From Pseudoxanthomonas sacheonensis (GTDB taxonomy: Bacteria > Pseudomonadota > Gammaproteobacteria > Xanthomonadales > Xanthomonadaceae): DNA of 64,000 nt. Each line of letters begins with the position of its first letter. Position 1 is the stretch's first letter. The notes under the pieces are model-generated. The model had not been told where the DNA came from. It did no database searches and saw only the letters and a program-made list of their open reading frames with translations. Of the stretch, positions 30,948 to 39,001 are shown in pieces. Made by a program: the position numbers and the translations under genes. The stretch covers positions 1-64,000 of the forward strand of contig NZ_PDWS01000018.1 of the NCBI RefSeq assembly GCF_010093305.1, written 5' to 3'.

Positions 30948-31496
30948 ATGAGTTCTTGGGAAGCAGCACTGCCGATCGCCGACGTCGTACCGCAGGCCAA
31001 TTTGGCTCGCAGCCCCGCATTCTTTCCTGTTTCGGTTACAAAATTGGCCGTAATGTCCGTGTGCACATTTGGCCTGTATCAGATTTACTGGTTTTACAAG
31101 AACTGGCGCCTGGTGAAGAGCCGCGATCAGTCGCGCATTTCTCCTCCGTGGCGCTCGGTTCTTGGCCTATTGTTTTGCTATCCGCTGTTCCGCCGAGTTC
31201 GATTCATGGCCCAGCAACAAGCGATTGCGACGCCATCTGCGGCGTTATTGTTCACCGCATGGATTGTGGCGACCCTGTTGAGCTACTCGCCTCCTCCTTA
31301 CCTGCTCTTATCGTTCGGCTCAGTACTGTTCATGCTCCCGATCCAACGAGCCGTCAATCGCATCAACGCGCGCATCGCTCCTCAGCATGATCCGAACCGT
31401 CGATTTGGTGCTTTGAACATTGTAATAGTACTAGTTGGCGGTCTACTCGCCATCTTGAGTGTGATTGGCGCATTCATCGAATCGGTGCAGGCTTAA
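30948..31496 (+). CDS. cassette 1: small integral membrane protein (DUF4234-like)
   Basis: 182 aa with three to four TM helices: LAVMSVCTFGLYQIYWFYKNW at about 35-55, SVLGLLFCYPLFRRVRF, AALLFTAWIVATLLSYSPPPYLLLSF, and ALNIVIVLVGGLLAILSVIGAF. The CTFGLYQIYWFYKNW motif is typical of DUF4234-type membrane proteins. Function unknown. The stop TAA lies inside the GCTTAAC left end of an attC-like site, the normal layout of an integron cassette. Lower GC than neighbours (ATT/TTA-rich codons), in keeping with foreign origin. Confidence 0.65.
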   Translation: MSSWEAALPIADVVPQANLARSPAFFPVSVTKLAVMSVCTFGLYQIYWFYKNWRLVKSRDQSRISPPWRSVLGLLFCYPLFRRVRFMAQQQAIATPSAALLFTAWIVATLLSYSPPPYLLLSFGSVLFMLPIQRAVNRINARIAPQHDPNRRFGALNIVIVLVGGLLAILSVIGAFIESVQA

Positions 31497-31550
31497 CAAT
31501 TCATCCAAGCCGAAGCCGCTTCGCGGCCTGGCTTAGTTCAAGCATTAGGC
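31491..31550 (+). other. attC-like site 1
   Basis: 60 bp. Left R box GCTTAAC (31491-31497), L box CCAAGCC, a central GCCGCTTCGCGGC hairpin, L box GGCTTAG, right end ATTAGGC (31544-31550). The two L boxes are nearly complementary and the R boxes pair in five of seven positions. Very close to attC sites of Xanthomonas/Pseudomonas chromosomal integrons (TAACAATTC-TTCAAGCCG type). Confidence 0.75.
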
Positions 31551-31564
31551 TTCATGGGAGCATC

Positions 31565-31990
31565 ATGGCAATTCATTGGACGCAAACCATAGACACGGTC
31601 GATTGGGATGAGATGTCCGAGCTCTATCGCATCGCCCCTCTTGGCACCAAGAGCGGCGATTGGTTGAAGACCGCTTATTCGAACAGCATGTTCAAAAGCC
31701 TCGCGTTCGATGACGAAAGGATTATTGCTGCCGGACGCGCCGTTGCCGACGGAGTGGACTGCTCTTATCTCTGCGACATTGTGGTCCACCCTTCCTATCA
31801 GGGCTCCGGCCTTGGGAAAGAGCTCATACAAAGATTGGTTGACCTTTCCAAAGGCCATCGCAAAATCATCCTGTATGCCGTTCCTGGTCGGGAGCCGTTC
31901 TATGCCAAATTCGGCTTCCGTCGCATGAACACAGCCATGGCCATTTTTGCCGACCCGCAAAAAGCAGCAGCGGATGGATATACGCAGTGA
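31565..31990 (+). CDS. cassette 2: GNAT N-acetyltransferase
   Basis: 141 aa. GNAT core: SYLCDIVVHPSYQGSGLGKELIQRLVD carries the acetyl-CoA pyrophosphate motif (Q-G-x-G-L-G), then HRKIILYAVPGREPFYAKFGFRRM. It probably acetylates a small molecule; the target is unknown. It starts 15 bp after attC site 1 and stops 1 bp before a degenerate second site, so it forms a compact cassette of about 450 bp. Confidence 0.85.
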   Translation: MAIHWTQTIDTVDWDEMSELYRIAPLGTKSGDWLKTAYSNSMFKSLAFDDERIIAAGRAVADGVDCSYLCDIVVHPSYQGSGLGKELIQRLVDLSKGHRKIILYAVPGREPFYAKFGFRRMNTAMAIFADPQKAAADGYTQ

Positions 31991-31991
31991 A

Positions 31992-32047
31992 GCCTGGCAA
32001 TTCATTCAGGCCGCTTCGCGAATCCATCTAATTCAAGTGCTCAAAGG
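31992..32047 (+). other. attC-like site 2, degenerate
   Basis: Left half GCCTGGCAATTCATTCAGGCCG lines up with a typical GCCTAACAATTCATTCAAGCCG, the central GCTTCGC remains, and the right half ATCTAATTCAAGTGCTCAAAGG lines up loosely with GGCTTAATTCAAGCGTTAGGC. The core GTTAGGC is lost, so it is probably inactive. Confidence 0.55.
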
Positions 32048-32055
32048 AAAAGCTA

Positions 32056-32475
32056 ATGAGCGACAGCGTTTCATTAGGCGGTTGCCAATGCGGCTCGATC
32101 CGCTACGAAATTTCTGGCGAGCCCCTGGATCTGTACATATGCCATTGCAGAGAGTGCCGGAAACAATCGGCTTCCGCCTTCGGCATCTCTTTCATCGTGC
32201 CGTACGCTGCATTGCGCTTGACCCAGGGAGCCCCGAAATTCTGGTCGCGGCCCACCGACACCGGCAACACGCTCGACTGCGCATTCTGCCCGGACTGCGG
32301 GTCCCGGCTATGGCATCAGCGGCGCGGTTCCACCGACACTGTCAGCGTGAAAGGCGGCTCCCTGGATGAGCCCGTCGATCTTCGGCAGGCCGTGCACATC
32401 TGGACCTCGCGCATGCTGCCTGGAGTCATCGTCCCTCAAGGCGCTGCTCAGTTCCCCGGCGAACCGGAAAATTAG
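32056..32475 (+). CDS. cassette 3: GFA/CENP-V-type zinc protein
   Basis: 139 aa. Zinc ligands in the GFA family pattern: GGCQCG (C10, C12), CHCREC (C29, C31, C34) and CPDCG (C78, C81). The family includes glutathione-dependent formaldehyde-activating enzyme (S-hydroxymethylglutathione formation) and many members of unknown role. The ATG follows AAAGGAAA. Between attC-like sites 2 and 3, so probably a mobile cassette. Confidence 0.8.
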   Translation: MSDSVSLGGCQCGSIRYEISGEPLDLYICHCRECRKQSASAFGISFIVPYAALRLTQGAPKFWSRPTDTGNTLDCAFCPDCGSRLWHQRRGSTDTVSVKGGSLDEPVDLRQAVHIWTSRMLPGVIVPQGAAQFPGEPEN

Positions 32476-32497
32476 CGCAGCTCTGCTGCACAGCAAG

Positions 32498-32531
32498 GCC
32501 CGACGACTCATTCAAGCCGAAGCGGTTCCGC
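32498..32531 (+). other. attC-like site 3, partial
   Basis: GCCCGACGACTCATTCAAGCCGA followed by AGCGGTTCCGC resembles the left half of an attC site; the right half is replaced by unrelated sequence leading into the rplS terminator. It looks like the truncated end of the array. Confidence 0.45.
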
Positions 32532-32544
32532 ATCGCATAAAGCA

Positions 32545-32570
32545 AAACGGCCACCCTGAGGTGGCCGTTT
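32545..32570 (-). terminator. terminator of the rpsP-rimM-trmD-rplS operon
   Basis: 11-bp perfect stem AAACGGCCACC/GGTGGCCGTTT, loop CTGA, 22 bp past the rplS stop, with a T run on the minus strand. Confidence 0.85.
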
Positions 32571-32592
32571 CGTTGATGCTGGGAAGTAACGC

Positions 32593-33003
32593 TTACTCTG
32601 CGGCGGCAGCGGCAGCCAGCTTGGCGGCCTTGGCCTGCTGGCCGGCGGCCAGGTCTTCCTTGATGCGGGCGGCCTTGCCTTCCAGATCGCGCAGGTAGTA
32701 CAGCTTGCCCGCGCGGACCTTGCCGCGGCGCTTCACTTCCACCGAGTCGATGGTCGAGCTGTGGGTCTGGAACACGCGCTCGACGCCGAAGCCGTGCGAG
32801 ATCTTGCGCACGGTGAAAGCGGAGTTGAGGCCGGCGTTCTTCTTGCCGATCACCACGCCTTCGTAGGCCTGCACGCGCTCGCGGTTGCCTTCCTTGACCT
32901 TCACGTTCACCACGACGGTGTCGCCGGGGCCGAAAGCGGGCAGTTCGCGCTTGATCTGGGCGGCTTCGAAATCAGCCAGGATGTTCATGTTGAGCTTGGT
33001 CAT
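32593..33003 (-). CDS. rplS: 50S ribosomal protein L19
   Basis: 136 aa. Start ATG 33003; the 25 extra codons upstream are not L19-like. Motifs [23 protein letters not shown] and the typical [16 protein letters not shown] and [17 protein letters not shown]-like stretch. The C-terminal tail is Ala-rich and longer than in E. coli (about 115 aa). Normally the fourth gene of the rpsP-rimM-trmD-rplS unit; here 319 bp with a repeat separate it from trmD. Confidence 0.97.
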   Translation of the reverse strand: MTKLNMNILADFEAAQIKRELPAFGPGDTVVVNVKVKEGNRERVQAYEGVVIGKKNAGLNSAFTVRKISHGFGVERVFQTHSSTIDSVEVKRRGKVRAGKLYYLRDLEGKAARIKEDLAAGQQAKAAKLAAAAAAE

Positions 33004-33322
33004 GGTGGCACCGTGTAAGTGTCGTGGGCGTGTCGTTCGACAACTGGAAACTGATGCAGTCACCGGATTGTGCTGCACGATATTATTGTGGGGTTCCGCC
33101 TACTCGGGTTCCGGCAGGCGAGCCGCATATTCTAACCCAAAATTTGTCGGCGGGGCAAAGGGTTAGCTGACTTTAGCCCCTCTCCCGCCGGGAGAGGGTT
33201 GGGGTGAGGGTACGGCGGAGTCCGGATGCACAAGCCGTGGCTTCCTCACCAAGTCCGCAAAGCCGCTTGCGTCTATTCCCCAAACTGCCAGCACTCCCAC
33301 TCCGCCGCACCCCCATCCGGCG
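33004..33322. other. rplS leader and repeat region between trmD and rplS
   Basis: 319 bp, no gene seen. The right part is occupied by repeat elements (33177 onwards). The rest likely forms the rplS leader; a short AT-rich stretch (33074-33090, ATATTATTGTG) could hold a promoter. Confidence 0.45.
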
Positions 33323-33355
33323 CTACGCGCCACCTTCCCCCGCTGGGGGAAGGGA
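33177..33355. repeat. repeat cluster of CCCTCTCCC/GGGAGAGGG type
   Basis: 33177-33210 is a hairpin CCCCTCTCCCGCCGGGAGAGGG followed by TTGGGGTGAGGG, a common intergenic element. At about 33310-33355 a second, related hairpin, CTTCCCCCGCTGGGGGAAGG next to GGCGCTACGCGCC, reaches into the 3' end of trmD and provides its stop codon. Confidence 0.75.
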
Positions 33356-34087
33356 ATCTCTCCGGAACGCCTCCAGCAGCGCCCGGTCGGCTTTGGACAG
33401 GGAAGCCTCGTCCAGCAGTTCTGGTCGGCGCAGCCAGGTCCGCCCCAGGGCCTGCTGGCGGCGCCAGCGCGCGATGGCCGCATGGTCGCCGGAGCGCAGG
33501 ACCGCCGGCACCTCGCCCAGGGCATGGCTGGCCGGATGGGTGAAATGGGGGCAGTCCAACAAGCCGTCGGCCTCGAAACTGTCCTGTGCCGCCGACTCGG
33601 CATCGTTCAGCGCGCCCTCCTGGAGTCTCGCCACCGCATCGATTAGCACGGCCGCGGCCAGCTCCCCGCCGGACAACACGTAGTCGCCGATGGAAATCTC
33701 TTCGTCCACCTCGGCCGCCACCAGGCGCTCATCGACGCCTTCGTAGCGACCGCAGAGCAGAACCAGGCGCGGCAGCGCGGCAAGTTCGCGGACCTTGCGC
33801 TGGGTCAAAGGCGCGCCCTGCGGCGTCAGATAGATCACCCTGGCCGGCAACTCGCTGTCCGCGCGCGCGGCCGACAGGCAGGCCTGCAACGGCTCGATCA
33901 TCATCACCATGCCCGGCCCGCCGCCGAAGGGGCGGTCGTCTACCCGGCGGTAATTGCCCTCGGCATAGTCGCGCGGATTCCAGCCGTGCAGCGACAGCAG
34001 CTGGCGCTCCTGGGCGCGGCCGACCACCCCGAAACCCGCGCATTGCGCGATGAATTCGGGAAACAGGCTGACCACGTCGATTCGCAT
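33323..34087 (-). CDS. trmD: tRNA (guanine-37-N1)-methyltransferase
   Basis: 254 aa, start ATG 34087 ([13 protein letters not shown]). SPOUT trefoil-knot motifs: [43 protein letters not shown]. It methylates G37 of tRNAs reading CNN codons, preventing frameshifts. The start overlaps the rimM stop by one base (TGATG), so translation is coupled. The last residues [10 protein letters not shown] and the stop are encoded by a GC-rich repeat element, so the C-terminal tail is probably not ancestral. Confidence 0.97.
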   Translation of the reverse strand: MRIDVVSLFPEFIAQCAGFGVVGRAQERQLLSLHGWNPRDYAEGNYRRVDDRPFGGGPGMVMMIEPLQACLSAARADSELPARVIYLTPQGAPLTQRKVRELAALPRLVLLCGRYEGVDERLVAAEVDEEISIGDYVLSGGELAAAVLIDAVARLQEGALNDAESAAQDSFEADGLLDCPHFTHPASHALGEVPAVLRSGDHAAIARWRRQQALGRTWLRRPELLDEASLSKADRALLEAFRRDSLPPAGEGGA

Positions 34088-34599
34088 CAGAAATCCGGAT
34101 CCCAATCCACGGTGATCAGGCCGGCTTCGAAATCCACCGACTTGACGAAATCCGGTTCGACGAACGGAACCATGCGGTCGCGATCGCCGCGAATCGACAA
34201 CACGTCGTTGGCGCCGGTGGAAAACAGGTGCGAAACGGTGCCGAAGTCCACGCCTTCCACATTGACCACCCGGAATCCTTCCAGGTCGACCCAGTAGAAT
34301 TCGCCCGCCTTGGGCGGCGGCAATGCCGAACGCGGCACATAGATATCGGTGCCGCGCATGGCTTCGACCACATCGCGGTCGGTCACGTCCGGAAACGTGG
34401 CCACCAGATGCTTGCCCGATTCCTTGCCGCGCGCGCCTTCGAACTGGCGCTCGCGGCCTGCGGCGTCGACCAGGATCCACGGCTGGTAGCGGAAGATCGC
34501 ATCGCGCGGCTCCGTCCAGGACTCGATCTTGATCTGACCGCGTATGCCGAAGGCGCCGACGATCCTGCCCAGCAGGATCCGACGTTCGTTATCGCTCAT
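34087..34599 (-). CDS. rimM: 16S rRNA processing protein RimM
   Basis: 170 aa. RimM N-terminal domain ([22 protein letters not shown]) and PRC-barrel C-terminal domain ([38 protein letters not shown]). It helps mature the 30S head with ribosomal protein S19. It overlaps trmD by one base and follows rpsP by 39 bp. Confidence 0.96.
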   Translation of the reverse strand: MSDNERRILLGRIVGAFGIRGQIKIESWTEPRDAIFRYQPWILVDAAGRERQFEGARGKESGKHLVATFPDVTDRDVVEAMRGTDIYVPRSALPPPKAGEFYWVDLEGFRVVNVEGVDFGTVSHLFSTGANDVLSIRGDRDRMVPFVEPDFVKSVDFEAGLITVDWDPDF

Positions 34600-34638
34600 G
34601 GGGGAAAAGGACGGCGCTCGACACGCCGTCCTGGCGGA

Positions 34639-34902
34639 TCAGGCCGAAGCCTGCGCCGCGACCTTGCCCGCTTCCTTGTACAGGTTGCGGACCTTGTCGG
34701 TCATCTGCGCGCCCTGGCCGACCCAATGGTCGACGCGTGCGGTGTCCAGCTCGATGCGCTTTTCGTTGCCCGAGGCAACCGGGTTGTAGTAACCCAGGCG
34801 TTCGATGTTGCGGCCGTCGCGCGCGCTGCGCGAGTCGGTGACGATGATGTGGTAGAACGGACGCTTCTTGGCGCCGCCACGGGTAAGGCGAATCTTGACC
34901 AT
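34639..34902 (-). CDS. rpsP: 30S ribosomal protein S16
   Basis: 87 aa, ATG 34902, [21 protein letters not shown], then [18 protein letters not shown]. First gene of the operon rpsP-rimM-trmD-rplS. A TAGAAT at 34955-34960 on the minus strand, about 50 nt upstream, may be its -10 box; the -35 is weak. Confidence 0.97.
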   Translation of the reverse strand: MVKIRLTRGGAKKRPFYHIIVTDSRSARDGRNIERLGYYNPVASGNEKRIELDTARVDHWVGQGAQMTDKVRNLYKEAGKVAAQASA

Positions 34903-35001
34903 TGTGATGCTTTCCTGTGTTGCCCAGTCGCCATTGCGGCGCGGTGAACCGACAATTCTAAGCCATTGAATTGCGGAAGGAAACCCCGCCAACCTCTCGT
35001 T

Positions 35002-35070
35002 TTGTAGAGGCAAGCTTGCTCGGCTGGGCGGCCCATGGAAAGAGCAAGCCGAGCAAGCTCGGCTCTACAA
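35002..35070. repeat. inverted repeat, TTGTAGAG family, covering the aminotransferase stop
   Basis: 24-bp arms at 35002-35025 and 35047-35070, with two mismatches; core AAGCTTGCTCGGCT, head TTGTAGAG. The stop TAG of the aminotransferase gene (35065-35067) is the TAG of the repeat head. Confidence 0.85.
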
Positions 35071-35856
35071 GGCTTGCCAGGCTTGGGTTTCCAGGGCTTT
35101 CTGCAGAATCGACGAAAGCTTTGAGTCGGCCTCGAACTCCGTCTCATCAATACTTGCGATTGACTGGATCCCGCTGGCATTGCTGGTGAATGCAGCCCGG
35201 AACCCGCCCAACCCAGGCAGGTGGACCCGGCGAACGACTTGCGCGACCCCGGACTCCCGCAGGCCCGCCTGTAGCAATTGTTCGGACGTCCCGCGCAGTG
35301 CTGGGGCCTCGGGCCAAACTATCTGTGCCCCATCCCAGAAACCGAGGTTCCATACCGATCCTTCCGAGATCCTGCCCTCGGCATCGACGAACAGCGCATC
35401 GTCGTAGCCCTGCCCCAGCGCCAGCCGGCGGTAATGGAACAAGGGAAAGGTGCCCACATGCTTGATATGCGGCAACGGGCGCTGGAACTCGAACGATTTC
35501 ACCCGCAGCGCACGGGCCGATGACGATGCAGGAGGCGATAGCGAGATCAAGACATCAGGAGCGAAGCTTCCCGCCGGCTTGCGATAGTCGAAGCTTCGCG
35601 AGAACACCGTGGCGCGCAAGGTGCAGTCCGGGTTATCGACGGTCGCCTGGCGCATTTGTTCGCGCACGGACGGAAAATCCAGTTCGGCGCCGAACAGTTC
35701 GCGTGTCGCCGCTTCCAGCCGCTTCCGGTGCAATTCCAGCCCTTGCACCGCACGGTCGCGCACCTGCATGGAAGTGAAGTGGCCATAATTGACCAGCGCG
35801 AGAGCACGCAGCTCGTCCGCATTTGCCGGTCGTCCGTTGAACAAAGCTGCGTGCAT
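35065..35856 (-). CDS. class IV PLP-dependent aminotransferase family protein
   Basis: 263 aa. Fold type IV features: NYGHFTSMQVRDRAVQGLELHRKRL near the N-terminus, the PLP lysine in HIKHVGTFPLFHYR, DDALFVDAEGRISEGSVWNLG, and the phosphate-binding TSNASGIQSI near the end. Relatives include branched-chain and D-amino acid aminotransferases and aminodeoxychorismate lyase; the closest role cannot be chosen from sequence alone. Its stop codon comes from a repeat element. Confidence 0.8.
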   Translation of the reverse strand: MHAALFNGRPANADELRALALVNYGHFTSMQVRDRAVQGLELHRKRLEAATRELFGAELDFPSVREQMRQATVDNPDCTLRATVFSRSFDYRKPAGSFAPDVLISLSPPASSSARALRVKSFEFQRPLPHIKHVGTFPLFHYRRLALGQGYDDALFVDAEGRISEGSVWNLGFWDGAQIVWPEAPALRGTSEQLLQAGLRESGVAQVVRRVHLPGLGGFRAAFTSNASGIQSIASIDETEFEADSKLSSILQKALETQAWQAL

Positions 35857-35890
35857 GCCGATTCCGGTTTTTTTTCAAGAAAGCTGAAAA

Positions 35891-35976
35891 CCGTCGTTCC
35901 CGCGAAGGCGGGAATCCAGCGACTTGGCTCCTGCGAGTTCGAAGTCGCTGGATTCCCACCTTCGCAGGGATGACGG
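35891..35976. repeat. inverted repeat, GTCATTCCCGCGAA family
   Basis: 35-bp arms at 35891-35925 and 35942-35976 with four mismatches; core GCGAAGGCGGGAATCCAGC. Same family as the pair at 60347-60452. It lies between the aminotransferase start and the ffh stop. Confidence 0.85.
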
Positions 35977-36035
35977 CAACAATTTTTACGTCGCGGAACT
36001 GCCGGTCCATTCCCGCACCGACGCTGGCAGGAACC

Positions 36036-37406
36036 TCAACGGAACGGTATACCGCCGCCACGTGCGCCCATCATGCCCTTCATGCCGCGCATCAGGCCCT
36101 TCATGCCGCCGCCGGCCAGCTTGCCCATCATTTTTTCCATCTGCTGGTACTGCTTGAGCAGACGGTTGACGTCGGCCGGCGTGGTGCCGGAACCGCGGGC
36201 GATGCGGGCGCGGCGCGAGCCGTTGAGCAATGCGGGATTGCGGCGTTCCTTCTTGGTCATCGAGCCGATGATGGCGACCATGCGCGGCACTTCCTTGCCG
36301 GTGACCTGCTGCTTCACGTTCTCGGGCACCTGGCCCATGCCGGGCAGCTTGTCCATCAGGCCGCTGATGCCGCCCATGTTCTGCATTTGCTCGAGTTGAT
36401 CGCGCATGTCATTGAGGTCGAACTTCTTGCCCTTGGCGACCTTGGCCGCGAGCTTGGCGGCTTTTTCCTGGTCGACGTTCTGTTCCACCTGTTCGACCAG
36501 CGACAGCACGTCGCCCATGTCGAGGATGCGGCTGGCGACGCGGTCGGGGTGGAAGATATCCAGGCCGTCCGGCTTTTCGCCCACGCCGATGAACTTGATC
36601 GGCTTGCCGGTGACGTAACGCACCGACAGCGCCGCGCCGCCGCGTGCGTCGCCGTCGGTCTTGGTCAGCACCACGCCGGTCAGCGGCAGCGCTTCGGAGA
36701 ACGCCTTGGCCGTGGTCGCCGCGTCCTGGCCGGTCATCGAATCGACCACGAACAGAGTTTCGACCGGATTGATGGCCGCATGCAGCGCCTTGATTTCCGA
36801 CATCATCGCTTCGTCGATGGCCAGGCGGCCGGCGGTGTCGACGATCAGCACGTCGGCGAACGACTTGCGCGCATCGGCGATCGCGGCTTTGACGATATCG
36901 ACCGGCTTCTGCGACGCGTCGGACGGGAAGAACAGCACGTCCACCTGCTGGGCCAGCGTTTTCAGCTGCTCGATGGCGGCGGGACGGTAGACGTCGGCGC
37001 TGACCACCATCACCTTCTTCTTGCGCTTTTCCTTCAGGTGCTTGGCCAGCTTGGCCACGGTGGTGGTCTTGCCCGCACCCTGCAGGCCGGCCATCAGGAT
37101 CACCGCCGGCGCCGGTACGTTGAGGTTGAGGTCGGTGGCGGCCGAACCCATCACCGCGGTCAGTTCGTCGCGAACGATCTTGATCAGCGCCTGGCCGGGG
37201 GTGAGGCTCTTCAGCACTTCCTGGCCGACCGCGCGCACCTTGATGCGTTCGATCAGGGCCTGCACCACCGGCAGGGCCACGTCGGCTTCGAGCAAGGCGA
37301 TGCGCACTTCGCGGGTGGCCTCGCGGATGTTTTCCTCGCTCAGGCGGCCACGGCCGCGCAGGCGCTCGATGGTGCCGGAAAGACGCTGGGTAAGGGACTC
37401 GAACAT
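36036..37406 (-). CDS. ffh: signal recognition particle protein Ffh
   Basis: 456 aa. NG domain: N-terminal MFESLTQRLSGTIERLRG, G1 GLQGAGKTTTVAKLA, G3-like VLIVDTAGRLAID, G4 LTKTDGDARGG, then GVGEKPDGLDIFHP. The C-terminal M domain is Met-rich (DMRDQLEQMQNMGG, GMKGLMRGMKGMMG) and binds SRP RNA and signal sequences. It targets membrane proteins cotranslationally with FtsY. Divergent from the CcsA-like gene. Confidence 0.98.
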   Translation of the reverse strand: MFESLTQRLSGTIERLRGRGRLSEENIREATREVRIALLEADVALPVVQALIERIKVRAVGQEVLKSLTPGQALIKIVRDELTAVMGSAATDLNLNVPAPAVILMAGLQGAGKTTTVAKLAKHLKEKRKKKVMVVSADVYRPAAIEQLKTLAQQVDVLFFPSDASQKPVDIVKAAIADARKSFADVLIVDTAGRLAIDEAMMSEIKALHAAINPVETLFVVDSMTGQDAATTAKAFSEALPLTGVVLTKTDGDARGGAALSVRYVTGKPIKFIGVGEKPDGLDIFHPDRVASRILDMGDVLSLVEQVEQNVDQEKAAKLAAKVAKGKKFDLNDMRDQLEQMQNMGGISGLMDKLPGMGQVPENVKQQVTGKEVPRMVAIIGSMTKKERRNPALLNGSRRARIARGSGTTPADVNRLLKQYQQMEKMMGKLAGGGMKGLMRGMKGMMGARGGGIPFR

Positions 37407-37515
37407 GCGCGAAAGCCGTGATCAAAAGAAGGGCGAAGTATAACGGCACCCACCCGGCCCGACTTCCCAATCGAGAACGGTTCTCGGAAACGGCGCGCTA
37501 TGCCAAACTGCTGGC

Positions 37516-38310
37516 ATGTGGATCTCGCTCGCGGCCGTCGTTTTCTATCTGCTCGCCACTGGCATGCTGGTGCGCGCGGTAGCGCAGGACCAGGTGTCCG
37601 CCAGCCGCGCTTGGCTATGGCCAGCGCTTGCTGGCGTCGCCTTGCATGGGCTCTATCACCTGCTGGTGGCCTGGCGCACACCCGGAGGCCCGGACATGCA
37701 TTTCTTCTCCGCGCTGTCGCTGGTCGGGCTGGGCATGGCGGCCATGACCACGGCCGTCGGCGCGCAGGGGCGCATGGCAGGGCTGGGCGTGCTGTCTTTC
37801 CCGCTGGCCGCGGCACTGCTGATGGTCTATCACCTGTATGGCCATGAGCCCTCACCCGGCCTGGATTGGCGTCTGCAGCTGCACGCCTGGATGGCTTTGC
37901 TGGCCTACGCGACGCTGGCGATCGCCGCACTGCTGGCGGTCATGCTGTGGGCACAGGAACGCGCGCTGCGCCGCCGCGAGTTCCATGCCTGGTTACGCGC
38001 CCTGCCTCCGCTGACCGAGCTGGAAGAACTTCTGTTCCGCACCATCAGCGTCGGCTTCCTGTTGCTGACCGCGACCCTGCTGACCGGCGTGCTGTTCGTG
38101 GAAAACCTGTTCGCCCAGCACCTGATCCACAAGACCGTGCTCAGCGTGCTGTCCTGGCTGGCCTTCGGTGCCTTGCTGATAGGCCGCTGGCGCTACGGCT
38201 GGCGCGGCAACAAGGCGGTGCGCTGGACCCTTACCGCCATGGCACTGCTGCTGCTGGCCTTCTTCGGCAGCAAGTTCGTGCTGGAACTGGTTCTGGAGCG
38301 GGCCAGTTAG
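37516..38310 (+). CDS. inner membrane protein, CcsA/YpjD cytochrome c assembly family
   Basis: 264 aa with about eight TM helices. Signature of the CcsA/YpjD group: a WxW-poor variant, with LDWRLQLHAWMALLAYATLAIAALLAVM and HLIHKTVLSVLSWLAFGALLIGRWRYGWRG; conserved His in LHAW and HKTVLS are the positions used for haem in CcsA. In gammaproteobacteria the gene opposite ffh (ypjD/corE) is regularly this family; it has been tied to CorB/CorC magnesium transporters in some species. Exact role uncertain. Confidence 0.85.
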   Translation: MWISLAAVVFYLLATGMLVRAVAQDQVSASRAWLWPALAGVALHGLYHLLVAWRTPGGPDMHFFSALSLVGLGMAAMTTAVGAQGRMAGLGVLSFPLAAALLMVYHLYGHEPSPGLDWRLQLHAWMALLAYATLAIAALLAVMLWAQERALRRREFHAWLRALPPLTELEELLFRTISVGFLLLTATLLTGVLFVENLFAQHLIHKTVLSVLSWLAFGALLIGRWRYGWRGNKAVRWTLTAMALLLLAFFGSKFVLELVLERAS

Positions 38311-38324
38311 GCAATCGGACTCGC

Positions 38325-38408
38325 AGGAGCTGCGTAAGCTGCGACCGAACATTACCGGCGTGGCACGGATCCGCATGTGCCTTCAACATCGCAGCTTACG
38401 CAGCTCCT
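38325..38408. repeat. REP-like inverted pair (AGGAGCTGCGTAAGC)
   Basis: 20-bp perfect arms at 38325-38344 and 38389-38408 around a 44-bp spacer; the second copy ends CAGCTCCTAC. Same GTAGGAGC head as 43287-43358. Confidence 0.9.
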
Positions 38409-38487
38409 ACAAGGGCTGGATCGCATTCCTGGTAGTCAGACCTCCGGCGGACCTCGCTTGCCGCGACGCAGCATTTCTTTGCTGAAA

Positions 38488-38527
38488 CAATATTTGCCTT
38501 GACAATTATTGCACGGGCGAGGATATT
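38488..38527 (+). promoter_or_regulatory. marR promoter with 24-bp operator palindrome
   Basis: -35 TTGACA at 38499-38504, 17-bp spacer, -10 GATATT at 38522-38527. The 24 bp 38488-38511, centred on the -35, form an imperfect palindrome (CAATA ... TATTG ends, 9 of 12 positions paired), a good MarR-type operator. ATATTTGCC also occurs twice as a direct repeat 33 bp apart (38490, 38523). Predicted +1 is about 38534, 2 nt before the marR ATG. Confidence 0.7.
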
Positions 38528-38535
38528 TGCCCGCC

Positions 38536-38997
38536 ATGAGCCCCTCCTCCCACACCCCTGAAGCCAACATGGGCCTGCTTTTCCGGCAGGTCCGCGACGC
38601 CATGTGGGCCGACATGGCCCGCGAAATGGCCGCCGCCGGGCATGAACTCACCTACAGCCAATTCGTGACCATCAAGCGTCTGGCCACGGATTCGTCCGAC
38701 GGGGTTACCGACCTGGCCCGCTGGGCGCAGGTCAACCCGGGCGCCATGACGCGACTGCTGGACAAGCTGGAAACCCGTGGCCTGTTACGGCGCATCGCCG
38801 ACCCCGGCGACCGTCGCGCACTCCACATCGTGCTGACCGATGCGGGCCAAGCCATCTGGTCCGACATCCAGCACTGCGGCGAGCGCGTACGCGCCCGTGC
38901 CATGCAGGGCCTGGATGACGGCGAACGCGAACAGCTGTTCCGCCTGCTGAATCAGGTTTTGCAGAACCTTACGCCCCCTACCGCCAACGACGATTGA
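38536..38997 (+). CDS. MarR-family repressor of the efflux operon
   Basis: 153 aa. Winged-helix core: LTYSQFVTIKRLATD, GVTDLARWAQVNPGAMTRLLDKLETRGLLRRIADPGDRRALHIVLTDAGQ, where the wing carries D-x-R-D/R-R. Start ATG 38536 has no good ribosome binding site; upstream sequence suggests leaderless translation. It heads an operon with the outer membrane factor (4 bp), EmrA-like and EmrB-like genes, so it most likely represses the pump and releases DNA on binding phenolic or hydrophobic drugs. Confidence 0.93.
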   Translation: MSPSSHTPEANMGLLFRQVRDAMWADMAREMAAAGHELTYSQFVTIKRLATDSSDGVTDLARWAQVNPGAMTRLLDKLETRGLLRRIADPGDRRALHIVLTDAGQAIWSDIQHCGERVRARAMQGLDDGEREQLFRLLNQVLQNLTPPTANDD

Positions 38998-39001
38998 TCC
39001 C

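Noticed and set aside
33177-33355. A CRISPR array or tandem repeat
   Set aside because: Only two related hairpins are present with no regular spacers; they are dispersed intergenic repeats. No CRISPR was seen anywhere in the window.
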